Shown: positions 11,267 through 24,300 of the stretch, piece by piece | Position numbering within the stretch: position 1 is the stretch's first letter | Layout: every line of letters begins with the position of its first letter | Origin: Diphasiastrum complanatum | Lineage: Eukaryota > Streptophyta > Lycopodiopsida > Lycopodiales > Lycopodiaceae | Reading direction: 5' to 3' | Assembly: GCA_029204225.1 (NCBI GenBank) | Contig: CM055097.1 | Location: forward strand, 31,448,802-31,512,801 | Length of the DNA: 64,000 nucleotides | Program-made: the position numbers and the translations under genes | The notes under the pieces: model-generated | Databases searched by the model: none | What the model saw: the letters and a program-made list of their open reading frames with translations, nothing else | What the model was told of the DNA's origin: nothing

Positions 11267-12327
11267 CTTAGAAACCCGTTCCGACCCTTTTGGGTCGGAA
11301 CGTACTGTACGTACCATACCGTTCGTTCCGGAACATACTGTGTCGGAAGGTTGTTTTTTTTCTCTCTCTCTCATCTATATGGTATTATATGAAATTGGAA
11401 TTTGTATTAGGAAGGCTAAGGATCCAGCCGTAGCTTGAGAATTAGTGGTTCAGGCAGAGTTCAGAATCAGGGTTTCAGGAAAGAATAAGCCAGGAAATAA
11501 CTCTCAGGATGAATCAATCCAAGAAATTCATGCAAGCAATGCCATTTTCCTTCACACCTAGATGTGTTGTGTGCTCTTAACCTATGCCACAAATCCCACC
11601 GGTTTATTTAGTCATTTGAGAAGGGCTCATTGTAATTTCAAAATTATCCAAACTACCAGTGAAGGTCTAAAGAATGACAATATATGATATAAAAATTGAG
11701 CGAGAATATCAATTGCTCTTACACAAAACGATCATATGATGGGTTGTAAATGGTTTTCATGCATCATTTTTATGATATCTTGATTCACAAAACTAAAAGA
11801 TCTACCAGCAGTCAAATCTTTATGGGCCTGTAAATTTCTGGTTATCGATTTTCATGGGTTACCGGGCAGGTAAATTCTGTGGAGGGACACTTGCATCTGG
11901 AATTTATTTTTATTTTAGCTCAAAAAACTTGAAGGAAACTTTTGCTCATGAAGTAAATTCCAAGGGTTGTATTTGAAAGTTAACAGTATTTTCAGTTTAA
12001 GCAATGAACACTTGCTGATGGCTGACGTAGGTCTTCCACCCAGAAATGGGATGCATGCAATATAATCAGAGATGGCTGTTGTTCTCATCCTGATCTCGTC
12101 GGCCCCCATCCAAAAACACAAAGCTTCAGTCCATCCTGAAGATGTGAAACAAAGCCTAAGGAGATGAACAGACCCCTGCTAATGTGTTTTGTTAAGGTAG
12201 AATAGAGTCCAGACAGAATAGACAGGATATGGTTTTCTTTTTCTTTGTAAAAAAATACATATTTTTTAAATTGTTTTGGGGTCCGTTCCAGGATGGAACG
12301 CATTCTGTTCCGGAATGGGCAACTAAG
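11267..12327. mobile_element. hAT-like non-autonomous element 1 (1061 bp)
   Basis: The left end reads CTTAGAAACCCGTTCCGA. The right end, on the other strand, reads CTTAGTTGCCCATTCCGG, so these are imperfect terminal inverted repeats. It is flanked by an exact 8-bp direct repeat CACATGAT at 11259-11266 and 12328-12335; an 8-bp target duplication is typical of the hAT superfamily. Just inside the left end is a hairpin with 10-bp arms (11278-11287 and 11292-11301) around TTTT. No transposase is encoded. The interior has short minus-strand open stretches (12121-11915 and 12357-12085) that I do not recognise and that may be captured host DNA. Confidence 0.75.
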
Positions 12328-12335
12328 CACATGAT

Positions 12336-13275
12336 AGTGCAAATAAAAAGTTGACATTTCTGGTACTATTTAGAAGTACGTCCATAGGTTGTTATTTATG
12401 TTGTTACTTACCATCTGAATCTCCATACTTGTAGATAACAGGCCGCCAACTTTTTTTTTGAAAGGTTGGTTCATATGGAGTCTGGACAGCGCACTGCAAA
12501 TCTGACTGCATGGTGAGAAAATGGGGACGGTACACTTCTTGGCATCATATTCTACATTTATATTGCTGCTCCTTGAAGCTTGTATTGTTTGAGAACAAGC
12601 TATTTCATTACTAGGGGAGCGACGAGCTTTTATGACTTAATTGGTGAATCTTTGTCTTCCAGAATCCCCTATATCAACATGTGAATGCAACTGTGGACAG
12701 AAGTCCTTTGCAAAGGAGTATTCTGCTGGTTAACCCTGGAAATTCGAGCCTCTACAATTTAATCAACTGGTGAGTATTTGGCTTCCAAATTCAGTTCCTA
12801 TCATCGACCTTTGCAAAGGAGTATTCTGCTGGTTAACCCTGGAAATTCGAGCCTCTACAATCTAATCAACTGGTGAGTACTTGGCTTCCAAATTCAGTTC
12901 CTATCATCAACATATGAATGCTACTGTAAATGAGGAAGTCTCTAGCAGAAGATTGTTCTGCCATTGATCCTTATCAAAATTTTCAAGCCATAACAACAAT
13001 TTTTTATGAGCTGCAAGCTGCATTTTAAGAAATCTGTAAGTCTGAACTTGAGGTACTTCATTGTCTGATGTCCTATCTGAGCCTTTCAGGCACATGCTAA
13101 TCTTTGCTCTTGTTGAATCATCACTTTACCATTGGTCTCAATTTTGTTGTTCAGAAGTGGAAGAAAAGGACTTAAAAAAAGCTGTGTTTTGTTGAACGTT
13201 CAGAAGTATATCCATATTAATAGTGAAGTTAAGTTGTGAGAACACATGCATTTCAATGCCAAGCACACTTCAGTC
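12336..13275. other. Gene-free stretch between hAT-like ends
   Basis: No coding gene is recognised. The main feature is a direct 103-bp duplication at 12705-12910, listed separately. Confidence 0.4.
12705..12910. repeat. 103-bp direct duplication
   Basis: Copy 1 begins CCTTTGCAAAGGAGTATTC at 12705 and copy 2 begins with the same text at 12808. They differ at a few single bases (for example CAATTTAATC versus CAATCTAATC). Each copy contains CAACTGGTGAGT, which resembles a splice donor, so the source may be an exon-intron border. Confidence 0.8.
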
Positions 13276-13324
13276 CTTAGTTGCCCGTTCCGGAACGGGA
13301 CTCCCCCCCCCCAAAAAAAAAAAA
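13276..13324. mobile_element. Orphan hAT-like terminus
   Basis: CTTAGTTGCCCGTTCCGG is nearly identical to the right terminus (other strand) of the two hAT-like elements. It is followed by an inner palindrome around CCCGTTCCGGAACGGG and then a C10A12 junction at 13303-13324. I could not find a matching opposite end downstream, so this is a lone end or a partly deleted element. Confidence 0.6.
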
Positions 13325-14220
13325 CACGCAACAATTGACAATGGAATCAGTTGTAGACCATGTACAACAGGGAAACCTTTTCACATGTGAAAATCGTCGA
13401 AGCTCACAAGGAATTGTTGCATAGTTTACACCCATACATAATTTGTTGCATGTTTTGAAAATTTGTAATATTTTATAAACTCTATAATATCTGATGCATA
13501 GAGAGGAAAGACTTTGGCATACTTCAATTACTCATACAAACGTGCACGACTATGGTGGCAATATCTGTTACTCAAACTACCATACTCAATTCAACCACGT
13601 TCATCTAGAATCCCCTCGATCCCAGATTCATATCACCAAATAATACAAATGGCATGAGGAAATATAGATGTATTGGATTGCCATTTTGCGTCCCATTCAA
13701 TGACCATCATTTTGGACTGTTTAATGGTTATACACAATGCTGAGGTTTTAGGACAAGTGCAAAATGGTCCTAGAACCTTGTTTTGTAATTACTAATCAAG
13801 GCCAGCTAACCCCAAAAAAAATGTCATTCATTATGCATGGACCAAGTTCTTGTACGTTTAGGGATGGATGTTTTGGGAGAGCACCATCGCAAGGACCCAA
13901 AAAAACAATTCTGATTTCAATGATTATAGAAACATTGTCAAAGATGAGAAAGGAAATATTGTCATGACTAGAATGATAATCTAGCTGTGATTTGTTTTTG
14001 TAAGGACTTGTTTATGCTTTGGGAAAAACAAGACCAAGATTACAATATGTATTCGTCATAAACATCACATTTTGTCAAGGATGGCAAGCGTAGGCTTGGG
14101 TGAGCCTTAAGAAAAAATTGAAAGCACAATAATTTTAACCTTTTTTGTTTCTCACAACAAAGGGAGACAAACAAAATCCTGGATGGTCTTTTGGAACAAA
14201 TATTCAAAATCAAGAGAAGA
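13325..14220. other. Gene-free stretch
   Basis: AT-rich DNA with no recognised gene. It may contain the remains of the element whose terminus lies at 13276. Confidence 0.4.
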
Positions 14221-14228
14221 GGGGTAAC

Positions 14229-15067
14229 CCTAGAAGCCCGTTCCGACCCTTTTGGGTCGGAACATACAGTACATTCCGTTCCGTACGTTCCAGAACGTAC
14301 TGGGTCGGAACGAGTTAGTGTAATTAAAAAAAAAATTGATATATGACCCTGCTGGCCCGCGACTTCTGCATTTCACAGATAGCGAGTTGTCATACTTCTA
14401 ACGAAGAAGAAAATAAATTGCTACAACAGGGCAGCGGCAGCAGAGCTCGTCCAAACATGAAGAATAATCATTCACAAGGAAAAGTTCTGCTCTGCTAGAT
14501 TTTGCGAGGACAGGAAGGTGCCATGGAAGCCATAAGGTACTCTGGAAGGAAGCTTCACGGAGGCAATGAGCTCCAGCGATGGTGAGCTTGCGTCCAAGAC
14601 CAGAAGCTCTGATTGCTCTGTTTTCTCATTGTGGCGGAAAGAAAGCAGGAAGCCATCGTCCTCGGCAGCTGTCTCATCATTACCATCTCGAGGAACAAAG
14701 AAAGGACACCACCTTATCTTCTGGATCTTTGCCAGGGAATTCAAGATCCACCTTGGCAATTCCAGAAACTTTGGCCATGGCTCGGCTATGGCGAGATAAG
14801 CATAGCGGCTTTTCTTACCTAGAAAGCGGCGATTCACTTGGCCAGCCTCTAGTTTCACGTTTGCAATCTTGTGCCTTGTGGACGATCCTGTTGTGTGTTC
14901 AATCTTATCTCACACAAGATGCTCCTCAATTCACACAAGATGCTCCTCAAGCTTCTCTAGATATTAACTCTCATGATATGGTTTTTTTTTCCTTGTAAAA
15001 AAAACGTATTTTTTTTCGAGGGTCCCGTGTTCCGGAACGCGTTCCGTTCCGGAATGGGCAACTAAGG
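14229..15067. mobile_element. hAT-like non-autonomous element 2 carrying an NCED-like fragment
   Basis: The left end CCTAGAAGCCCGTTCCGA and the right end (other strand) CCTTAGTTGCCCATTCCGG match the termini of element 1. The flanks are GGGGTAAC at 14221-14228 and GGGGTAAC at 15068-15075, again an 8-bp target duplication (placement within the G run is ambiguous by one base). A 10-bp-arm hairpin lies inside the left end at 14240-14249 and 14254-14263. There is no transposase. More than half of the interior is a minus-strand carotenoid-dioxygenase fragment, so this is a gene-capturing element. Confidence 0.8.
14472..14940 (-). pseudogene. NCED-like carotenoid cleavage dioxygenase 3' fragment
   Basis: On the minus strand, EIRLNTQ near 14910 is followed in another frame by STRHKIAN, then LEAGQVNRRFLGKKSRYAY, AIAEPWPK, FFVPRD and VKLPSRVPYGFHGTF, with a stop at 14472. 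The wording is closest to 9-cis-epoxycarotenoid dioxygenases, the enzymes that make the abscisic-acid precursor xanthoxin. A one-base shift after AEPWPK puts SGIAKVDLE into a different frame, a second shift restores FFVPRD, and a third lies near STR. A conserved stretch before FFVPR seems to be missing. It lies inside a hAT-like element and is not functional. A 21-bp tandem repeat lies at 14910-14951. Confidence 0.8.
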
Positions 15068-15639
15068 GGGGTAACATATGGGTTGAATTTGTAAAATATC
15101 GTTCATGTTTTGTTGAATCTCAATTGCTATGTATTTGAAGTACAATATATGTTTTGTATTGTTATTCATTATTAACATTGACTTGTGGATGCAGATGTAG
15201 CTCAATGATTATGAGTGAAAAATTTTCTTCAATAATGAGAGTGAAATATCTCCAATGAGGAGTATTGCAGCAAATTTAGTTATGCGCATCTCTATTTTGC
15301 AAATTATCTCGAATCACTCTAAAGTAAATATGATTTATTGACTATTGTCTCTTCTATTTATTTAAATGAAATATGTTAATTTAATCAATCAGAATTGCCA
15401 ATGTTTTCTGGATTTGTAGAGAGGATCCACATCGAATCAAGGTTGAGGGAACATAGAAGAACAAGCGACAATGTCAGAGGGTGTGGGCGGATATGGCTAA
15501 AGAGTGATGAGGACTTCGATAGTGACTTGAATTCAATCGATGATGATTATGAGTTATGTATCAATGTTTATATATTCCTAATACATACTGTAATGGAGAA
15601 AAAAGAATTGCACATTGTGTAAATTTTCTATAAGTAAAA

Positions 15640-16750
15640 ACCTCTTTCATATGCAAGTTTGCTTTTGAGGCAAAATAGAGCACTCTTTATTTCCATTGAT
15701 GCAATTAATGTTTTTCAATGTGATGTATTTAATGGTTTATTTGATGATGCATCAAGTTCATCTTTTTATCTTTTATGAAATCTATCAATCTTATTAAAAT
15801 CTACCCATACTTCTATAAATTACTCATTTTTTCGGTTCTTCTTTCAAATCTTTAATCACTCCAAATATCAAAACTATCCATCCACTGAATCCCTTTATCA
15901 ATATATCAAAAAATCAATCCATTTTCTAATATTTGTCCATCCACCAAATGCTTAATCGAATTATCTATCATATTTTTTCTCAATCCATCTGTAAAAAACA
16001 TCCATGTATTTAACCATTCATCTAGTTCTTTACCCAATTATGAAGTCTCATCGTGTGGAGGGGGGGTTAACTTCGTTAGCTTGGCATCCAAAGCTTATTT
16101 GGTCCCAAGTTCAAACCTCCCTTGGAAACCAAGATGCATATTTGAAGTCTTTAATTATTCTATATATCAAACCTCAAAAAAAAAATTTCTTGAGAAAAAT
16201 ACATCAATCAGTTAACCAAATTTACCTATGTTATTAGTCTCTTTAGCTTTGAATCTTCATGTTCTTTTCACTTGAGATTTGATTGTTCTTCTTTTATACA
16301 ATTGTTCTTTTTTCAGATCAATCGACTTGTTTCTATCCACCTATTAAATTCATCAAACAATCAATCCATGTGTCAAGGCAATCTTATCATCTTTTTGAAA
16401 TCTATCCATCTTTCTAGAATTCATGTGCCAAATTTATTTGTTTATCTATATAGAAAAGTTCTATTCGATCCATTTTTCAAAATGTGCATTCACCAAGTCA
16501 TGAAAACCATCCATCCAGCCAATAAATAATCAATCATTTCTTGAAATCTATCCTTCTTTTTAAAATCCATCTATAAATTTCTTGATCAATCCATCTATTC
16601 TAACTACCCATTCATCAGATATTCAAGCAGTTCATCCATCAACTCATCAAACAATCAATCCATTTTGAAAATCTTTCAATCTTTTTACGATCCATCCACC
16701 AGATCCTTCATCAACCCAGTTACCAAATCTCTAACCAATACGTATATTAA
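15640..16750. repeat. Degenerate ATCCATC/AATC minisatellite-like tract
   Basis: Words such as ATCCATC, CATCCACC, AATCTATC and ATCAATCCAT recur every 10-30 bases for about 1.1 kb without a strict period. A similar tract is at 51060-51440. Confidence 0.55.
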
Positions 16751-17639
16751 AAACATATATATATATTTTCAAAACCATTCACCTTTATTTTACAAAATTT
16801 GACAAGGCTAAAATAAATCAACCAAGCATGAAAATATCTTTTGCTTGATTACACCTTAATTTATGCTTTGACATCAATTGTATTGAGACCAAAACCCACA
16901 TTAATTCAAGAGATTTCTCATCTTGAAGCATCATTCAACTTTGTTCATAGAAAAATTGAATTCGTCACCTTATGATACTTGGGGTGAACTCTTTTGGATG
17001 TCCAAATTTTTCACGAACAAGTTTTTCCTCAAATTTCTCTCAGTCATAGAGCTATGTCTCTAGCTAGAAACAACTGTGTTGGGAATTAGCGTAAAACAAA
17101 TGCAATTGACTTAAAGAGTTCTAATCGCCTAGAAGGTCTTGTAACTTAGTATCAATTTAGGCAAATAGATTTATAATATTGTCGATAAGTGTCTATGACA
17201 ACCATGCTTACAATTCATCTAAGGTGACTAAGACAACCATCAATTGTAGCTAACGATTTGTTGTTAATTCTTGCAAGTAGTAGTGAAAGCATAATGATGG
17301 TTCATGCATTAATAATATAGCATATTATACTTCATTAATAACAACATTTGTGATGTTAGAACATGCAAGGATCATTTTGATAAATATAGATCAGAACTAC
17401 TTAGTAGCTTTGTAGATGAAAGAATATTACAACAAGAACATGTGTAGAGATTGTAGATGAGAGTGCGCGTAGGAGGGTGTTATTCTTTTTTCTTGCTATT
17501 GACTAATAGTATAGAGTTAAGTGGTGGGATCAATATCTTAATCTATTGTTAACAACATAAGTCACCATCTCTGCTATTTTGAACTATTGAAGTGCGATTG
17601 TGAAGCTCGAACATGACTGTGACCTTGAATTGAATAGGT

Positions 17640-17830
17640 GTTGGTTCAAATCGAACATCGACTCAAAATGACACGAATATGTATGTTGGGTCAAGTCGAT
17701 TGCAGTTTAGAATATCAAGTCGACTCGACTTGACTCAAATATTTGTCAAGTCGAGTCAAACATTGGCTGACTCAAATATTTGGCGAGTCAAGGGTCGATT
17801 CGAACATTGGCGAGTTGAGTCTCGAGTGTC
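17640..17830. repeat. Degenerate GTCGAGTC / CGACTTGAC repeat
   Basis: Variants of GTCGAGTCAA, TCGACTTGAC and ATTGGCGAGT recur on both strands. They include the perfect palindrome CAAGTCGACTTG-like core with one inserted CGACT. The period is irregular, about 20-35 bases. Confidence 0.55.
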
Positions 17831-19862
17831 ACGATTCTATTTCCATTATTAAACAAAACAATTTCTAATAGAGAAGTCACTCTAGTCACATTAGCAATCT
17901 ACCTTATTATATATGCTAAGTAAATAACAAAGCTCTTTATTCATTAAAAAAATATTCTCTATCTAAATGTCTGTGCATCTTTTACTTTTAAATAACCATG
18001 TATGTAGTCTTAGCAGACACTTCAAAGATTTTTCAAGTATATTTACTAGGGCTTCAACTTTGATATGGCTCTTCTTCTTTTGTTTTATTTTCTTACTTTT
18101 ATTTTTGTGCCTTTATTTTGAGAGTCATCGTTATTTTCAAGTGTGACCATGTAATTTTATATCATCGCTACATTTTTAGAACTATCTATTTTAAAATTCC
18201 TATATGACCATAGCAATTTTCATCAAATAAAAGTTTGATTTGGAGGTTTTTTGAAGTTCATATGGGCATCAAAGGTTTCCTATGTCAAGTGATGAAATGT
18301 ATTGTCTAAATTAGCAAACTTGAAGGCATCATTTATAATAAATACCAACAACAATTTCAACAAAGATGTAAATCTAACTAGTTCCAACCATGATTATGTT
18401 GCACCTATCTCAATTTGCTAGAAGATGGAAAATTATTTCTAACGTTTTGCCCCATGTGAGACTAACCAAATGAAATAGGATATTGGCTTTGTGTGAAACT
18501 AAGCTATAATTGTCAAAACAACTCTTTAAGAGTTTTCAACATCAAAGAATATCAAGTACTATCGAAAGCAAGAAGATTTTGATATAGTTTCAAACTAATA
18601 GACCTCAAAGACTGGTCAACCCTAAAATAGCATGGATGTAATGACCAACAATGGAAATTGTCCATAGCATTCCGATAAGATCATTATAGTTACTTGATAA
18701 ACGCTTGCTCGTACAAAGTAGGTTACAATATGAAAGAAAATTAATTTTAAAGTGGTGAAGATTGTGGAGCAACTAGACCTAGTAGATGAGATAAAAATTG
18801 TTGAGAAATAGAGGTACTTGCAAGACATGAAGGAGATAGTGAGCAAAGGCGAATTAATTAGACTCATCAATAAGCATTTTAGATAGTTTAATTACAAGAA
18901 TATTCTATATAAAATAAATAAGCATTGAACACTTCTTGCCACTTATCTTAAATAAAATACGAGTTTCTATTATGTGGATGAGTGTACCATGTTTGCGTGA
19001 TGAATGATAGTTGTAAGCTCATTCAAGGCTGAACTCCTAATTCTTAGAATAACTAAGTAGTGAACTCTTGATTCTTTCATTGGAAAAGCAAGAAAAAAAA
19101 CAAAAAATGCAAGAGATTGGAGTATTGTGTAGAAGTGGCACCAGATTTCTTAATGCTAGAATAGTTAGCAGCTATGAAATGAAGTTGACTTTTTTTGTTG
19201 TTAGGGTTGCACAAATCCTAACCACAAACAATTATGTGATAACCATTTTTAATTGCAAAAATTGCAATAAAAAGTACTCTTGTTTATCACAAACAATACT
19301 TGAGGCTATTACAGGTAAAAAAAAACTTTCTATAAGAACTTTGAGAAAAACTTTCATAGATTTTAGAGATCACTCACCAACTTGGAGAAGATCCTATAGA
19401 CCATATAAAAAAAACCATAACTAGATGCCGAATTCAACATTTAGAAAATTTTTAATTATTGATTGGTTGGTTACATAGATTCATTGAATCTCTAAGGTAG
19501 TTGGGCCGATAGAGAATTTTTGAATTATCTAAAAGTGTTGAATTTCTAAACTAGAGGCACTGTGGAGGTTTAGTTTTGTTACATGAAGCAAGTTTTGTGG
19601 TTCTAATAGTTCTTCTCATTCTAACAATAAGTGTTAGTTAGAAGTTGAACCGAGATTGTCTTGCAAAGTGATTGGAAAAGGTCAAAAAAGGGTTGAAAAG
19701 ATGGTATTGGTTATTTGATGGAGTTGCAAGGAAACATCGAGAGGCTAGCGAGTTGGGTGTCTAATTCTTTTTGGATTGTACATAAAAAATAAAATTGTGT
19801 TGAGTTGTGTGGATGTGAACTTGATATGTAAAGATGTTGGTTATTTGGATAAATTTGAAAAT

Positions 19863-21360
<1,498 letters not shown>

Positions 21361-24300
21361 TCATCCACTTACTTTATGGGAGTGCTTATTGTTAACATCA
21401 TGAGGTGGGAAATCCTCCACTTGCTTGTACTCATATTGATGGGCTACAACGACAAAAATCATCAGATTGACAGCGCTCATGAGTGCGAGTAGCCAATAGT
21501 AGTAGTCTATGTGGCCCAAATTTATATTATCATTCAGCCATGTCGATTGGCCCTCGGAAGTTTGTGTCGCCGACTTGACGATGGTGAGGAGAAGCGACGC
21601 GAAGTAGCTTCCGGCAGCGGCCGCGGTGGAGAAAAAGGACGTCCCCATGCTGCGCATGCCGTCCGGCGCCTGCTCGTAGAAAAACTCTAGCTGCCCGATC
21701 GCCGCGAAAACCTCCGCCATGCCGACAAGGGCGTATTGGGGCACCAGCCAGAAGGCGCTCATGGGGACCGGCCCCAGAGGGCTAAAGGCAACGCCCTCCA
21801 CGTAGGACAGGTGCCTTCGTCTGCGCTCCACCAGCGCCGCGGCCACCGCCGAGAGGCCCGAGATGAGCAGCCCGGCGCCGACCCTCTGCAGATGGGTGGT
21901 GCCGCTGGGATGCCCCGTCAGGCGTCTCGTCAGCGGGACGTAGAGACGGGCGTAGACGGGCAGCAGGACGACCACGAAGAGGGCTGCGAAGACGGGCACC
22001 GATGCTGCGGGGATGGTGAAGTGCTTGCCCATGGATCTGTCCATGGTGAGGCCTTGCTGCACGGAGAAGCTCAGAAGCTGGGTGAAGAGCGTGTTCGGCA
22101 TGATGCTTGCGGCCCAGATTGGTAGCATCCTCCATAGCGCCTTTAATTCCTCTACCTGAGTTGTGGTGCACAGTTTCCAGGGGCTCAGATCCGTCGGTGA
22201 TGGCTTTGATTCATCGATATCAGAAGATGTCTTCACAGCTGCCTTGTCGAAGAACCTGCTCATTCAAATTCAAACAATAAGTTGTCTGAGATCGTTTGTA
22301 ATTTTGTAAGCTTGAACGAATTTAAAGCCTAAAACGGAAGAATCTTGCTAAGTTCTCCGTTCTGTGTCAGATCTACCATCAGGCATTCAAATCTCATTTA
22401 TTCGACCAAAAAATTGGTCACAGCTGCCTTGTCGAAGAACCTGCTCATTTAAATTCAAGAAATAAGTTTTCTGAGATCGTTTGTCATTTTGTAAGCTTGA
22501 ATGGATTAGCCTAGAACGGAAGAAACTTGCAAAGTTCGCCTTTCTGTGTCAGATCTACCATCAGGCATTCAAGTCTCATTAATTCGACCGAAAAATTGGT
22601 CAGCTGAGATAAGTGATATTTTATCTGAGAAATGTCAATATGGCATCTTACAAGTGCAAAATGGTTCTTGTCAGTTTTCGGAGAATCTGGTTAATTTAAA
22701 TCATCTCTGTAATGAACAGTACTTTGGATCGTATGGAGATTCAAAAACAGCTTCTACTTTTTTCTGAGCAGATTGTTTTATCGCAAAATTTGTTTAATAT
22801 GCAAAGCCACTCGATATATAGCTTTGCAGAATCTCACGTAGCAAATCTTCAATCACGCACGTTAGAGACTTTAGCACCATATCTAGCATGCAAGCATGCA
22901 TCAAATCAGCAAAGAAATACTATCTATGATTCGAAAGAGCATGCATTGTTTCCTAGTCACAGACCGAGCCAAATCCATGTATAAATAGAAAGCAAACGTT
23001 ATTTTTAAACCTGAAAGGGTTGCACGTCTGCAGTTCATGAAGTTGTTCAGATATATATCAGATTAGTAGAAGTCAAGGTACATTCATCAAGCAAATCTCT
23101 AATTGATATTTCAATCTGTTAGAACAAGAAACCGAGAGAGTTTCTTGTATCATTCAAAGCCATTCATCAGATCGCACAAGTATTAGAAAGTTTTCACAAA
23201 ATGGAAGCAACATTGTTGCGTAAAAACAACAGAAACATGCAAGTGCAGTTAGAAAAATATTGAACATAAAATTACCTTAAAGTTCGGGTATGCGGAAGCT
23301 TGCGACTACCAATAATGGCAGATTTTTTGTCGTAGACTTCGTACAGCAAGCTGCTATCATCAGGCACCTTCACTTTTCTCTTTCTCACCGATGCAACTAT
23401 TACCTGAGCCAAGCGGGTGAGAGGGCTTCCGCTGGGTAATTTGTGTCTGTACAATGGCGTGCCGGCGAAGAAGGTAATGTTTGCGACGGTCATGGCGATG
23501 GCCAGAGCGCCTAATCCCCATTTCCACCCTACATTGTTTTGAATGTAAACCATTCCCGTTAGCGAGAGTATTGCTCCCAAAGAGATCATGAAATAGAAGC
23601 CATTGAAGAAGACAGCCAAATTTTTTTTCTCAATAGGATCTTCTTCATTGAACTGATCTGCACCAAAGGCAGCGACGCACGGCCGAATGCCGCCCGATCC
23701 AAGTGCAACCACGTACAAACCAAAGTATAGGAAAGCGGATTGCGAAATGGAAGCATGCTGACAAACTCCAAGAAATAGCTCGAGCTGCGTGCAATCCGCA
23801 TCTGAAGGCATCATTGCGGGAATCGCGGCTGAAATTGTCAAGCAAATGAGGCCCTACATCAAAACAGTTACAACGATGAACCCGAAGCACTGTGAGTCTG
23901 GCTCTGAACCATATGAGTTCCAGTTTTAAATAATAAGGTTATGATCATGACAATCAAAAGCAAATGCATCTCTTTCAACAATATTGGCGTCAGTGAGCCG
24001 ATAACAACTGCCAGCCCTTAAATCTGAGCCTGGAGTGGTTAATTATGTAGCTGCTACTTACAATAAGGTAAATTATGGAGAAGATAGCAATTGTCCAGTA
24101 TCGACCGAGATAGGAATCCGCTAGGACAGCACCTATGAGGGGAGTGAGGCAGGACGTCCCCATGAAATTTGTGATCATACTGACTGCATCTGGAAAGCTA
24201 TGGTGGAACTTATAAACCAGAAAAGTAACAAAATTGGCTGCTATCCCATAGTAGACCATCCTTTCTGCCATTTCATTTCCTGCAGGCGAACTCAATAAGT

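Noticed and set aside
12280-12330. Helitron 3' end (hairpin followed by CTAA)
   Set aside because: The CCGTTCCGGAACGG hairpin before CTAAG looked like a CTRR end, but the matching inverted left end and the 8-bp target duplication fit a hAT-like element instead.
14566-14998. Plus-strand open frames over the NCED-like fragment
   Set aside because: The minus-strand reading carries the recognisable dioxygenase text; the plus-strand ones have no domain.
21736-22171. Long open frames opposite and in the other frame of NPF exon 5
   Set aside because: They are shadows of a GC-rich exon; the transporter frame has clear family motifs and splice borders, these have none.
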